Assembly (NCBI GenBank): GCA_913063055.1
Contig: CAJXZK010000023.1
Location: forward strand, 1 to 35,917
Length of the DNA: 35,917 nt
Reading direction: 5' to 3'
DNA from: an uncultured bacterium
GTDB lineage: Bacteria > Cyanobacteriota > Vampirovibrionia > Obscuribacterales > Obscuribacteraceae
Part shown: piece by piece, positions 8,420 to 16,943 of the stretch
Position numbering within the stretch: position 1 is the stretch's first letter
How the letters are laid out: each line of letters opens with the position of its first letter
Notes under the pieces: generated by a model
The model's input: only the letters and a program-made list of their open reading frames with translations
The model's database searches: none
What the model was told of the DNA's origin: nothing
Position numbers and translations under genes: made by a program

Positions 8420-8911
8420 ATGAACAACAAGCTAAAAGCAGGAATCGTCCTCGTCGCTAGCGAAATGCTAGAAGCAGACCCGGACTTTAAACACTCGGTG
8501 ATCTTCTTAGCCGTGCTTGATAGAGAGAAAGCCTTCGGATTCAATATCGCAGGCTCCGTTGAAGACGGCTGGCTGAGCAAAGGCGGACCAATGGAAACGC
8601 CATTGATTTGGCTGGACAAAGTAAATGAAATCACGGCCCAACACGCTATAGGTGAAAGCGGCTACTACTTTGTACCGATCATCTCTGACGATAAGAACCC
8701 CAGCGAAATGAAACCAGTTGCAGACCATTTGCAGGCTACTGCCAATGGAGCTTGTCTTGCACTCTGCGGCTACGCCGGTTGGACACCAGAACAACTGGAA
8801 GATGAGGTCAATGCAGGCTACTGGCAATTGCTAAACATTCACCTCGATGAGCTGCTCTCGGTGCCCACAAACGAACGTTGGAACCACGCCAATGAGCTGC
8901 TCAACACTTAA
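8420..8911 (+). CDS. YqgE/AlgH (DUF179) family protein
   Basis: A 163-residue protein of the UPF0301/AlgH family. Diagnostic features are the opening AGIVLVASEMLEADPDFKHSV, the GGP motif (SKGGPMETP) and the nearly invariant GYAGWTPEQLEDEV near residue 115. Members are cytoplasmic and their biochemical role is unsettled; Pseudomonas AlgH was named for an effect on alginate production. The hairpin upstream suggests partly separate expression, and the strong terminator at 8970 ends the run. Confidence 0.85.
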   Translation: MNNKLKAGIVLVASEMLEADPDFKHSVIFLAVLDREKAFGFNIAGSVEDGWLSKGGPMETPLIWLDKVNEITAQHAIGESGYYFVPIISDDKNPSEMKPVADHLQATANGACLALCGYAGWTPEQLEDEVNAGYWQLLNIHLDELLSVPTNERWNHANELLNT

Positions 8912-8969
8912 GACCCCAGGCACCAAACCATAGATTACGCCTGAGGGAGCTACAAGGGTCTACATCATT

Positions 8970-9004
8970 GGGTTCCATCGCTGGATGGAGCCCTCTTTTT
9001 TTTT
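8970..9004 (+). terminator. strong Rho-independent terminator
   Basis: GGGTTCCATC and GATGGAGCCC form a 10-bp stem (one G-U pair) with a GCTG tetraloop, followed by TC and a nine-T run. It ends the plus-strand run that began at 63. Confidence 0.92.
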
Positions 9005-9121
9005 CAGTGTCTTCCTTTTTTTGGCAACTCTGCTACAAGAAATAGTAATCGTCTCGATGCGCGATGCTATGAATGATCAGTGATACTTAAACGGGTTGAA
9101 GTAGTTCAAGCAAGCGCCCAC

Positions 9122-9150
9122 TTGACTTGCGCGCACTGCTCATCTATTGT
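9122..9150 (+). promoter_or_regulatory. sigma70-type promoter
   Basis: TTGACT (9122-9127), a 17-base spacer and TATTGT (9145-9150). The expected start near 9157 gives a ~120-base leader for the HEAT-repeat gene. The same -10 hexamer, TATTGT, is used at 16917. Confidence 0.6.
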
Positions 9151-9242
9151 GTACTTGCCCGGACTTTTCCCGGGTCGTTCAAACTTACTAGCCCAACAAT
9201 TAAATCGAACGCTGGCGTTGTCTCAGACAGCGCAAGCTGTGT

Positions 9243-9265
9243 TCGGCCAATTTAAATTTGGCCGA
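9243..9265 (+). promoter_or_regulatory. leader hairpin abutting the ribosome binding site
   Basis: TCGGCCAA and TTGGCCGA form a perfect 8-bp stem with a 7-base AT loop, ending directly at the CGGAGG ribosome binding site (9266-9271). It may tune translation or mRNA stability of the next gene, or be a protein-binding palindrome. Confidence 0.5.
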
Positions 9266-9276
9266 CGGAGGTTTTT

Positions 9277-11118
9277 ATGCATCAAATAATTAGACAATAC
9301 TGGGTGTCCTGTACTTTGCTGAGCGCAATTACCATTTGCCTTTTTGCACCGCTAACGATGCTCACCCCAGAAGAGCTTGACCTGTACAATAACAATACCA
9401 TTCCATCAAATCCTGAGCAGTATCAGGCCAAGAAAGCCGAGATTGTAGGAAAATTAAGGACCATCGAAAAGCAGTTTGCCAAACAGAATTTCAGTGATGC
9501 AAATCTTTTACCAGTAATATTCTTGACCCCGCTTGACGGTTGCTTGGGCGGCCACGGAAATTGGTCTCCTATCATTGAATATGGGCTCAGACTTGAAGAC
9601 TATCCCAACATTGAAAAATGGCTTAAAAAATCCACCTTAACTCAACAATTAATTGCAGACGGCTTCAAATCGTCTGATATCACAATCCGCCGACAGTCAG
9701 CCTTTGTACTAAGTAAACTGGGAACAAGTCTGGCCGCAAAGGTGCTTTCTCAGACCGGATTGCGCAGTCGCGATCAGACAATCCTATTCTTCTCGTGCCA
9801 GGGCTTAGCCAAAGCCTATGGTGTCAGAGCTGTCTGCAATGGCGACTTTGAATGGAATAGTCATGAACAAGTTGAATATTACAAAAAAATGAGCGAATTC
9901 GTTGATGGTTCACCAGCGCTCTCAAAAGCATGCAAACTGCCAGACCCGCAGCCCAAGTCGAAAAATCCTACTAGAGTTTTCTGCATAGGGTATCCCCTTC
10001 CCAATCTCCCTGACTCGACGAAAGAGGCAGAATTGATAGTTTGCGGCAGTTTGAAATCTATCCCGAAGTCAAAATCGAGGTCACGCGATCGTCTTGCACG
10101 CATAGTTGTAGAGCGCGTTCTGAAAAATTCAAAGAACCAAGATCTTCAATCAATTGTGGTTTCAACTTACAGCGGTTGGTCTGACGACAAGGGAATCTTC
10201 TTCTTAAAACGTCAGCCAGACGGCAAATATGATTGTCTTAATGGAGCTTATTTGGAAACATTGCCATACGTATCATCGAGCGGAATTCCCAACAAACCAA
10301 ACCCCGAAGATCTTGAATTGATACTTCTCAAACAAATGGTAGATATTGCCGGTTGCCCCGAATCAAGCCTAAATGTAGGCAGACAGATTGCTTCGGACCC
10401 ATCATACGATCGTGCAATGGCGGCATTCATAAAAAGAGAGATAGCCAAGCACGGTAAAGACTCGGAATTTACCAAAGTAATTTACTCAAGCAATGATTGC
10501 TCAGATGCTGACGATGCACGCGCCCGTGCTTATAGCACGCTGATAGCACTACCAAAAACCAAAACAATACCCTTACTGAGAGCCAAACTTGATTCGAATG
10601 AGCTTGACGAAACAGCCCAAATTTGGATCGTCAATGCCTTGATTTCACTGGGTGATTATAAAGCCATCAGCGCCATTCAAGACCTGTTACTGTCTGACAA
10701 ACCATTGTCCTCATCTGCAAACTGGGCAATGTTGTCGTTGTGCCAAACCCTATCTGGAAACAATAACAGCGGCAATCGAATTGAAGTCGAGGACCTAAAT
10801 GAGAAAACAAAGCAGCTAAGAGCTCTTATGAGTTCTAAGCGAGTAAGAGTAAGACGTGCCTGCGCACAAAACTTGAACCATCTCTATCTCTCACAAGAGC
10901 CGCTTGAAAAAGGTCAACTGGCTTTAATGCACATAGCTCTATCTGACCCAGACGAAGAAGTTCGTTTCCAGGCCATTTCCGCACTAGAGCAAATGTGGAG
11001 CGCTGAACTAGATAGACAATGCACAGAGGAAGAATTTAACTGTAATCAAGAAAAATATATTGAGCGCATAAAACGGTTGGCGTTCATGCATAATCTTGAC
11101 CCGGCAAAAGCAAAGTAA
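9277..11118 (+). CDS. membrane-anchored or exported HEAT-repeat protein
   Basis: A 613-residue protein. Residues ~10-30 form a hydrophobic segment, an uncleaved anchor or signal peptide with no clear lipobox. Around residues 125-150 and 400-610 there are helical repeats of HEAT/armadillo type, e.g. SDITIRRQSAFVLSKLG, ETAQIWIVNALISLGDYK, SKRVRVRRACAQNLNHLY and DPDEEVRFQAISALEQMW. The region between (about 200-390) is not repeat-like and contains several Cys. HEAT scaffolds usually mediate protein contacts. A strong GGAGG site precedes the ATG, and the gene has its own promoter. The specific role is unknown. Confidence 0.78.
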   Translation: MHQIIRQYWVSCTLLSAITICLFAPLTMLTPEELDLYNNNTIPSNPEQYQAKKAEIVGKLRTIEKQFAKQNFSDANLLPVIFLTPLDGCLGGHGNWSPIIEYGLRLEDYPNIEKWLKKSTLTQQLIADGFKSSDITIRRQSAFVLSKLGTSLAAKVLSQTGLRSRDQTILFFSCQGLAKAYGVRAVCNGDFEWNSHEQVEYYKKMSEFVDGSPALSKACKLPDPQPKSKNPTRVFCIGYPLPNLPDSTKEAELIVCGSLKSIPKSKSRSRDRLARIVVERVLKNSKNQDLQSIVVSTYSGWSDDKGIFFLKRQPDGKYDCLNGAYLETLPYVSSSGIPNKPNPEDLELILLKQMVDIAGCPESSLNVGRQIASDPSYDRAMAAFIKREIAKHGKDSEFTKVIYSSNDCSDADDARARAYSTLIALPKTKTIPLLRAKLDSNELDETAQIWIVNALISLGDYKAISAIQDLLLSDKPLSSSANWAMLSLCQTLSGNNNSGNRIEVEDLNEKTKQLRALMSSKRVRVRRACAQNLNHLYLSQEPLEKGQLALMHIALSDPDEEVRFQAISALEQMWSAELDRQCTEEEFNCNQEKYIERIKRLAFMHNLDPAKAK

Positions 11119-11525
11119 ATGACCCGCCGAGCTTCTCTTCTAAGACCGCCATTGGCCACAAACTCTAGTTAGCGCAGCTCAGGGAGACTCAATTGCTCCT
11201 CCCAAAGCGTGCCAAGAAAATGAGCAATTCAGACAGAGTCAGCCCTTGGCCTGGTTCTGCCATATCGCACGAGCACAAGAACTCGCCTGGATGGCTGTTG
11301 CAGCGATGAGATTAAGGAAAGAATATGAGCGGGTATGGGAGCGGAATACCCAGCCTGCTAGGGTAGAAGTCTACTTCTTCCTGCAAAACTGAGCTATCCG
11401 AAAAGCCTAACAATCAACACTTCCAATCGTGTTCCCAAACTAGTTCTCTAGTGCGGCCTGTTTGGCACTTAACTATTATTCGGCTGCTCACACAATCCAA
11501 CCTATGAAATTCTCAAGGAAAAAAG
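11119..11525 (+). other. 407-bp spacer upstream of pckG
   Basis: No large gene. AATTGCTC (11191-11198) and GAGCAATT (11222-11229) form an inverted repeat around a 23-base loop. A 13-codon frame with a good ribosome binding site lies at 11325-11366. I could not find a convincing -35/-10 pair. Confidence 0.5.
11325..11366 (+). CDS. possible leader peptide upstream of pckG (13 aa)
   Basis: AAGGAAAGAAT precedes an ATG that opens a 13-codon frame (MSGYGSGIPSLLG) ending in TAG. GGGTAT and ATACCC inside it pair over six bases, and a second small hairpin (AGAAG/CTTCT) follows. The good ribosome binding site and the position ~160 bases before pckG are consistent with a leader peptide, but a frame this short may be fortuitous. 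Confidence 0.28.
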   Translation: MSGYGSGIPSLLG

Positions 11526-13370
11526 ATGAAAATTGTCAGTCAAGACAATTCGACCGTACCCACATGCAATGCCAAGCTTATCGCCTGGGTAAACCAAGTA
11601 GCTGCTCTTTGCCAGCCCACTAAAATTCGATGGTGCGATGGCTCACAGAGCGAGTATGACAAGCTTTGCGCCGAAATGACTAGCGCTGGTACCCTCACAG
11701 CGCTCAACCCGGAAAAGCGACCTGGTAGCTTCTTAGCTCGTTCTAGCGAAAACGATGTAGCGCGCGTTGAAGAACGCACCTTCATTTGCTCAGTTGACAA
11801 AGAAGACGCTGGGCCAACCAACAACTGGCTTGCCCCTGACGAAGCTAAAGCGACATTGACCAAATTATTTGAAGGTAGCATGGCCGGTCGCACCATGTAC
11901 GTCATTCCCTTCAGCATGGGCCCCCTGGGCTCAGAAATTGCTCACATCGGTGTGGAGATTACCGATTCACCCTACGTCGTTGTCAGCATGCGCACCATGA
12001 CTCGCATGGGTAAAGCCGTTCTCGATGTGCTCGGTGCCGACGGTGATTTTGTTCCCTGTCTACACTCAGTGGGCGCTCCGCTAGCTGCCGGTGAGAAAGA
12101 TGTGGCCTGGCCCTGTAATGAAACCAAATACATTTGTCACTTTCCTGAAACCCGCGAAATCTGGTCTTATGGCTCTGGCTACGGCGGCAATGCTCTTCTC
12201 GGTAAAAAGTGCTTTGCTTTGCGCATCGCCTCTACCATGGCCCACAAGCAAAACTGGCTTGCTGAGCACATGTTGATTGTCGGCCTTGAATCACCAGCGG
12301 GAGAGAAAATTTATATCGCCGCAGCCTTTCCTAGCGCCTGCGGCAAGACCAATCTAGCCATGGTGGTGCCTCCGGCTGCTTTGAGTGGCTGGAAAGTCAC
12401 CACTATTGGTGACGACATCGCCTGGATCAAACCTGGTGCTGATGGCAAATTCTATGCCATCAATCCAGAAGCCGGGCTATTTGGTGTCGCACCGGGTACT
12501 TCCGAAAAGACCAATCCCAATGCCATGGCCGCTCTTAGCAAGAATTGCATCTTCACCAATGTGGCACTCACTGCCGAGGGCGACGTCTGGTGGGAGGGCA
12601 TGACCGAGCAGGCACCAGCTTCGGCCATCGACTGGAAAGGACAACCCTGGACTCCTGACTGTGGTCGGCTAGCCGCTCACCCCAATGCCAGATTCACGGC
12701 ACCAGCGACCAACTGTCCTTCGCTTGACCCAGACTGGGATAACCCCAAAGGCGTACCAATTGCTGCTTTCCTCTTTGGTGGCCGCAGACCAACCACTGTG
12801 CCTCTAGTTACCCAGGCAGCTAGCTGGGAAGATGGTGTCTATTTGGCTGCCACCCTGGGCTCAGAGACCACCGCTGCGGCTGTTGGTGCAGTCGGTCTGG
12901 TACGTCGCGATCCCATGGCGATGAAGCCCTTCTGTGGTTACAACATGGGCGACTATTTCGGCCACTGGTTAAAAACGGGAAAATCGCTGACAACAGCACC
13001 AGCCATCTTTGCCGTCAATTGGTTTCGTCTTGATGCCAACAAGAAGTTCTTATGGCCGGGCTTTAGCGACAACCTGCGGGTGCTTAAATGGGTCTTTGAA
13101 AGAGTGACCAATGCCACTGGTGACAATCACACCAAAGTTGCCCTTGGTTTAGCCCCCCGGCGCCAAGACCTAGATTTGAGCGAACTATCTCTCAGCGATG
13201 AGCAATTTGCCCAACTAACCAAAATCGATGCTAATGAGTGGCAGCAAGAAATAGCATCGCAAACTGAATTCTTCGACAGCCTAGGCAGTCACTTACCCAC
13301 CGAGCTGCTTGCCAGTCAAAAGGCCATTTTAAGCGCCTTTGATACAACTGCAGCCGCAACTAGCAAATGA
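11526..13370 (+). CDS. pckG: phosphoenolpyruvate carboxykinase (GTP)
   Basis: A 614-residue enzyme, normal length for GTP-dependent PEPCK. It converts oxaloacetate and GTP to phosphoenolpyruvate, CO2 and GDP in gluconeogenesis. The P-loop with the family's reactive cysteine is [12 protein letters not shown] (C272), and the kinase-2 metal site is [13 protein letters not shown]. Also present are [35 protein letters not shown] and VNWFR. AAGGA precedes the ATG. Its stop TGA overlaps the ATG of the S41 protease gene, an unusual coupling. With the glyoxylate-shunt fusion at 20747 it supports growth on acetate-type carbon. Confidence 0.97.
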   Translation: MKIVSQDNSTVPTCNAKLIAWVNQVAALCQPTKIRWCDGSQSEYDKLCAEMTSAGTLTALNPEKRPGSFLARSSENDVARVEERTFICSVDKEDAGPTNNWLAPDEAKATLTKLFEGSMAGRTMYVIPFSMGPLGSEIAHIGVEITDSPYVVVSMRTMTRMGKAVLDVLGADGDFVPCLHSVGAPLAAGEKDVAWPCNETKYICHFPETREIWSYGSGYGGNALLGKKCFALRIASTMAHKQNWLAEHMLIVGLESPAGEKIYIAAAFPSACGKTNLAMVVPPAALSGWKVTTIGDDIAWIKPGADGKFYAINPEAGLFGVAPGTSEKTNPNAMAALSKNCIFTNVALTAEGDVWWEGMTEQAPASAIDWKGQPWTPDCGRLAAHPNARFTAPATNCPSLDPDWDNPKGVPIAAFLFGGRRPTTVPLVTQAASWEDGVYLAATLGSETTAAAVGAVGLVRRDPMAMKPFCGYNMGDYFGHWLKTGKSLTTAPAIFAVNWFRLDANKKFLWPGFSDNLRVLKWVFERVTNATGDNHTKVALGLAPRRQDLDLSELSLSDEQFAQLTKIDANEWQQEIASQTEFFDSLGSHLPTELLASQKAILSAFDTTAAATSK

Positions 13371-14806
13371 AACTTATGAATATCAAAACTCCCCGTGCTC
13401 CCCCAAAGGGCAAGGCCAGCGCCTTTGCCCGCTTAATTTCTGGCTTTTCGCCCACAGTATCAAAAATTACTCAAGTTCTTGCTGACCTAGTCGGCAAAGT
13501 AAGACCACTGACAGAACAAGTGACAGCAGTCGAGCTTTACCACTGCACCTGGGAAACCGCATCAAAGCTAGCTTATACCATCACTGATTGGAAAGATTGG
13601 AAGACCTGGGAACACAAATTTGATAAACAGATAAAAAGTGATGAAGACGCCATCAAGTTCGCCAACCAAATGCTGGCAGCTCTTGGCGATAAGTACGCTA
13701 TTCTGCTCTCGCCAGCCCAGGTAAAGGCTGAACAAGATCGCGCCAGTGGGCAGTTCACCGGCGTCGGTGTGCAGTTCGAGGTCAAGCTCGACTCGTCAGG
13801 AAGAGCCGTCCTGGCAGAAGACCCTGAAGACGGTTTCATGGTTAGAACCGATGAGAATGGCTACCCGCTTATGCAAGTGGTCAGTGGCCCCGCCCAGCAA
13901 GCAGGCATGCAAGATGGCGATGCCATCGTTTCTATAAACGGAGATAGTGCTAAGAACATTACTAGAGCCGGTTTAGTTAACAAACTACGTTGCGGTTCTG
14001 GAGAAAAGATTGAAATTGTAATTCTGCGCAATCGCCAAATTCTCACTATCCACATTACAGCTGGCACTGTCAACACAGAAGTAGTGACACACCAGCTGCT
14101 CAAATCGATCCAGGGCCAGGCAGTCGGCTACATCCGCCTGGAACATTTCTACAAGCTTGAGACAGCCAACGAAATGATAACAGCGCTAAAAAAACTAGCT
14201 GTCGACAAGCTGATCATTGACCTGCGCTACAACCCAGGTGGAGACATGGATGTACAGCTGCAATTGGCGAGCCTATTCATCAAAGATGGTGTGCTTGTCT
14301 CATGCCGCGAGCGCATCAGTAGCAGCAACCACGAGTTAAGCGTTTACTCGCTTAGCCCCACAGGCCTAAATATTACTGTCAAAGACGAGGCCAGTGGTAA
14401 ACGCACCAATAAACTCCTAGTGCGCCTGGAAGCCATTGCCGCAGAATGCGAAATAGCAATCCTGGTCAACAGTGAAAGCATGTCAGCTGCCGAAATGTTT
14501 ACGGCCGCACTGCAAGACAACAAACGAGCAATCGTCATCGGTGAAACCACTTTCGGCAAAGGGATTGCTCAGGCGGTACTGCTTATGCCCAATGGCACCC
14601 AAATGCGCGTCACAAACCAGCGCTACTTTACCCCCAATGGCAGATGGCTTGGGGATGGTGGCAACTCTAGCGAAAGTTATGGCATTGTGCCAGACCACAT
14701 CGTCAAACTCGAAGACAAACCAGAAATAGTTCTTGGTACACCTCACGACAATCAACTAGCCTTTGCCCTAGAGCTTCTAGCAAAGTCGGGAAATCAACTG
14801 ATCTAG
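13367..14806 (+). CDS. S41 C-terminal processing peptidase without signal peptide
   Basis: A 479-residue tail-specific protease. An N-terminal helical region (to ~110) precedes a PDZ domain (~130-215; [28 protein letters not shown]) and the S41 catalytic core. The nucleophile is S373 in [11 protein letters not shown] and the general base K398 in FGKG; the 25-residue spacing equals that in E. coli Tsp. S41 proteases are normally exported or membrane-anchored, but I see no signal peptide: the N-terminus is basic ([13 protein letters not shown]). The ATGA overlap with pckG implies translational coupling. It probably acts in the cytosol, or is exported by a route not visible here. Confidence 0.9.
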   Translation: MKLMNIKTPRAPPKGKASAFARLISGFSPTVSKITQVLADLVGKVRPLTEQVTAVELYHCTWETASKLAYTITDWKDWKTWEHKFDKQIKSDEDAIKFANQMLAALGDKYAILLSPAQVKAEQDRASGQFTGVGVQFEVKLDSSGRAVLAEDPEDGFMVRTDENGYPLMQVVSGPAQQAGMQDGDAIVSINGDSAKNITRAGLVNKLRCGSGEKIEIVILRNRQILTIHITAGTVNTEVVTHQLLKSIQGQAVGYIRLEHFYKLETANEMITALKKLAVDKLIIDLRYNPGGDMDVQLQLASLFIKDGVLVSCRERISSSNHELSVYSLSPTGLNITVKDEASGKRTNKLLVRLEAIAAECEIAILVNSESMSAAEMFTAALQDNKRAIVIGETTFGKGIAQAVLLMPNGTQMRVTNQRYFTPNGRWLGDGGNSSESYGIVPDHIVKLEDKPEIVLGTPHDNQLAFALELLAKSGNQLI

Positions 14807-14897
14807 ATTACAACAGCACTGACCACACCAACTGCGCTACCGAAGAGCTATCGCAGTGGAATCGACCATAGAAACAACGTCCGCGGAGACAACCTCA

Positions 14898-16082
14898 ATG
14901 AACAATGAAGACAAACCTTCATCAAAGAATCCAATAATGATGCTGATTGAGCTCATTATCAAAGGTGTAATGGCCTTTTTCATGGTCTTTTACTTACTTT
15001 GGAAAAACACAGCACAGCCCCTTCACAAGGAAGTCTACGAAGGCCACTACTGGTGCGCTGTTAGCGGTTCGCTAGCAGCACTAGCTGCTGGTGCTGTAAG
15101 TATTCCATTGCTCTTACCCTTAACCGGGCCTTTGGCAATACCACTGAGCCTGCTAATTACGGTGCTCACATACAGCCACCTCTTCCCACTGTTCTACATA
15201 ATTATCCTCAGGCCGCTAAAGAAAGTTCTGAACAGCCTCTGGACTGCTATCAAGTCTGTACTCAAACCCATAGCCCGCTGTGTCTGGCGTTTTGTCCGCT
15301 GGTGCTGGCAGCGCTTTGCCTCTTTCTGGCAATGGCTTGCTAACAAAGTGATCGACTTGTGGCAGCGGATGTGGGACCAAGTAAAGCGCTTTTTGCGCTA
15401 TGTTTGGCCTCATATTGTCGCTCTCTTTCGCTGGCTAGACAATATCATCACAAGTGCCTGGGACTGGCTGCACGACAAAGCCCAGCGTTTCATTCGCTTT
15501 GCCTGGCCACACATCGTCTCCTTCTACAGATGGCTAGCAAATATCGTCACTTCAGTCTGGAACTGGGTTTCTGACAAAGTTGAGCAACTTGCCCGCCTAG
15601 TTTGGCCACATATTGTTGCTTTATACAACTGGCTAGCGAACATAATCAACACCGCCTGGAACTGGGTTGTTACCAAAGTTCAGCAACTTGCTCATTGGCT
15701 TTGGCCACGCATTCTTGCTACCTGGAACTGGGTTGTTAGCAAAATTCAGCGAGTCATTGGTTGGCTTTGGCCACACATTGTCGCTGTCTGGAACTGGCTA
15801 GAAAGAGTCAGAACTGCCGCGGCCACACTAGCAAAGAAAGCCTGGCACGCCATCAGCAGCCGGTTAGTGGCAATGTGGAATTGGTTAATACCTTTAATCA
15901 GTCCGTACATTGAAAGACTGAGCCAATTAACTGGACGCTTCTTCAAACAACTACTAGTTTGGGGCCAAGGTGTATGGAGCGCCCTAGCGCCCATGATCGA
16001 CTCAATAAGCGCCTGGTCAAAAGAAATGTGGGATTCGCTCTCACGACTTTTCGCCAGGCTGTCTCATTCCAACAACAAATAA
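14898..16082 (+). CDS. tryptophan-rich membrane protein with 33-residue repeats
   Basis: A 394-residue protein with no family I recognise. Residues ~10-125 hold three likely membrane segments (MMLIELIIKGVMAFFMVFYLL; then AALAAGAVSIPLLLPL and IPLSLLITVLTYSHLFPLFYII). The rest is amphipathic helix exceptionally rich in Trp, about 26 in ~170 residues by my count. Repeat units open with WPHIV or WPRIL at 15405, 15504, 15603 and 15702, each 99 bases apart, then 66 bases to 15768; each unit has the pattern WPHIVxxxxWLxNIIxxxWxWxxxKxQ. The helices could lie in the membrane interface. GGAG at 14884 favours the ATG at 14898 over a GTG at 14856. Confidence 0.75.
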   Translation: MNNEDKPSSKNPIMMLIELIIKGVMAFFMVFYLLWKNTAQPLHKEVYEGHYWCAVSGSLAALAAGAVSIPLLLPLTGPLAIPLSLLITVLTYSHLFPLFYIIILRPLKKVLNSLWTAIKSVLKPIARCVWRFVRWCWQRFASFWQWLANKVIDLWQRMWDQVKRFLRYVWPHIVALFRWLDNIITSAWDWLHDKAQRFIRFAWPHIVSFYRWLANIVTSVWNWVSDKVEQLARLVWPHIVALYNWLANIINTAWNWVVTKVQQLAHWLWPRILATWNWVVSKIQRVIGWLWPHIVAVWNWLERVRTAAATLAKKAWHAISSRLVAMWNWLIPLISPYIERLSQLTGRFFKQLLVWGQGVWSALAPMIDSISAWSKEMWDSLSRLFARLSHSNNK

Positions 16083-16095
16083 ACAGGAAAAGAAG

Positions 16096-16287
16096 ATGAC
16101 ACAAAAATATCAAGTGACTGCAATAACCATGCATGACGGCGAAGTAAGCGAGCTACGTGCTCTGGGTATTCCCATCACCACCACTAACGATGTTCAGGAC
16201 CGCACTGAATTCGAAGTCGAATTAACCGCCCAACAAGTGGCTGCAGTGCGCGCTCACGGTGCAGTAATAGCAGTGACCGAGATCTAA
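16096..16287 (+). CDS. 63-aa protein, possibly I9/propeptide-like
   Basis: A small protein with an apparent beta-alpha-beta-beta-alpha-beta order (YQVTAITM, VSELRALGI, FEVELTAQQVAAVRAHGAVIAVTEI). The pattern LxxLGI...xVELTxxQVAxVxxxGxVIxV resembles small ferredoxin-like modules found in protease propeptides and M14 carboxypeptidase N-termini. An S41 protease is encoded two genes upstream, which makes an inhibitor or chaperone role worth testing, but this is weak inference. AGGAAAAGAAG precedes the ATG. Confidence 0.6.
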   Translation: MTQKYQVTAITMHDGEVSELRALGIPITTTNDVQDRTEFEVELTAQQVAAVRAHGAVIAVTEI

Positions 16288-16314
16288 ATCAGCCCTGCTA
16301 AGAACAAAATTTCA

Positions 16315-16355
16315 CGAATGATCAGCTTGCCCAGCCAGCTGGTCACTCGTTTTTT
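16315..16355 (+). terminator. Rho-independent terminator
   Basis: TGATCAGCT (16319-16327) and AGCTGGTCA (16337-16345) form a 9-bp stem (one G-U), extended by CGA/TCG across an A-C mismatch, followed by T6 (16350-16355). It ends the pckG-S41-Trp-rich run. Confidence 0.85.
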
Positions 16356-16374
16356 AACACAATAGGAAACAATC

Positions 16375-16689
16375 ATGACCGAAATCAACAATGAAAATAA
16401 TGGCTCAACTTCATCTCAGGGCCCAAAGAAAATACCAACCTTCGTCAAATGGGCAATCGGTCTCGACATTGCCTGGGCAGCTCTTGTCGCAACTTTTGCA
16501 GCAACGGTATTCAACACCGCTGGCGGTGCAGCCGGAGCCACTTCAACTGCTATTAGCCTAGGCACAATTAGTGCCTGGCTTATTGCTTTTGTCATCGGTT
16601 TAATGCAAGGCGCTGTCTTCATTGCCGTTTTGTCTGTCTTTGCCTGGGTAGGAATAAATTTGTTTGCCAGCACAAAGAGGAGCCAATAG
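16375..16689 (+). CDS. small membrane protein, two TM segments
   Basis: A 104-residue protein with a polar Asn/Ser-rich N-terminus (~25 residues), one hydrophobic helix at ~26-48 (WAIGLDIAWAALVATFAATVF), a Gly/Ala loop and a second at ~65-98 (AWLIAFVIGLMQGAVFIAVLSVFAWVGINLF), ending in KRSQ. No family recognised. It follows a terminator, so it needs its own promoter or read-through. Confidence 0.65.
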   Translation: MTEINNENNGSTSSQGPKKIPTFVKWAIGLDIAWAALVATFAATVFNTAGGAAGATSTAISLGTISAWLIAFVIGLMQGAVFIAVLSVFAWVGINLFASTKRSQ

Positions 16690-16708
16690 TTCTTCAAGCA
16701 AATAGCTA

Positions 16709-16828
16709 AGAGCGGCTAGATTATTTAAAAGCAGGGCGCCAGCGGGAAACCGCTGCCGCTCTGCCTCTACGCCTTGACACTCTAGACAAACTGCGACGGC
16801 TTTTTTAAAAGCTAGCGGCTACTAGCTT
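16709..16828 (+). other. structured intergenic region, possible ncRNA
   Basis: AGAGCGGC (16709-16716) pairs with GCCGCTCT (16755-16762). Within it CAGCGG and CCGCTG form a stem capped by GAAA, a GNRA-type tetraloop. A further hairpin, AAGCTAG/CTAGCTT, lies at 16809-16828 just after a T6. No known RNA family recognised; it may simply be the 3' end of the preceding transcript. Confidence 0.35.
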
Positions 16829-16892
16829 GGGTCGTAGGTGTGGATAAATTTTTATCGTTTGCTACCGATAATCGCCCAGAGCAAATGAACTA

Positions 16893-16922
16893 TTGACAGC
16901 ATTCTAACGTTATCTCTATTGT
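16893..16922 (+). promoter_or_regulatory. sigma70-type promoter
   Basis: TTGACA (16893-16898), an 18-base spacer and TATTGT (16917-16922). The predicted start is ~15 bases before the ATG at 16944, leaving a leader just long enough for the GAGGG ribosome binding site. Confidence 0.65.
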
Positions 16923-16943
16923 AAGACTAGCGAGGGTGTGACC

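Larger units (their letters stand above)
8912..9276 (+). other. 365-bp spacer: terminator, promoter and structured leader
   Basis: The spacer holds the terminator at 8970-9004, a sigma70-type promoter at 9122-9150 and a ~120-base leader. The leader has two hairpins, CCCGG...CCGGG near 9158-9174 and the one at 9243-9265. A GTG-started frame at 9080-9289 has no ribosome binding site and runs into the next gene, so it is not called. Confidence 0.6.

Noticed and set aside
9080-9289. 69-codon plus-strand frame before the HEAT-repeat gene
   Set aside because: It has a GTG start without a site, spans the promoter and leader hairpins, and overlaps the next start codon.
16839-16847. TGTGGATAA, a perfect 9-base DnaA box (minus-strand TTATCCACA)
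   Set aside because: It is a single copy with no cluster of boxes, no dnaA or dnaN gene and no AT-rich unwinding region, so it does not mark an origin.
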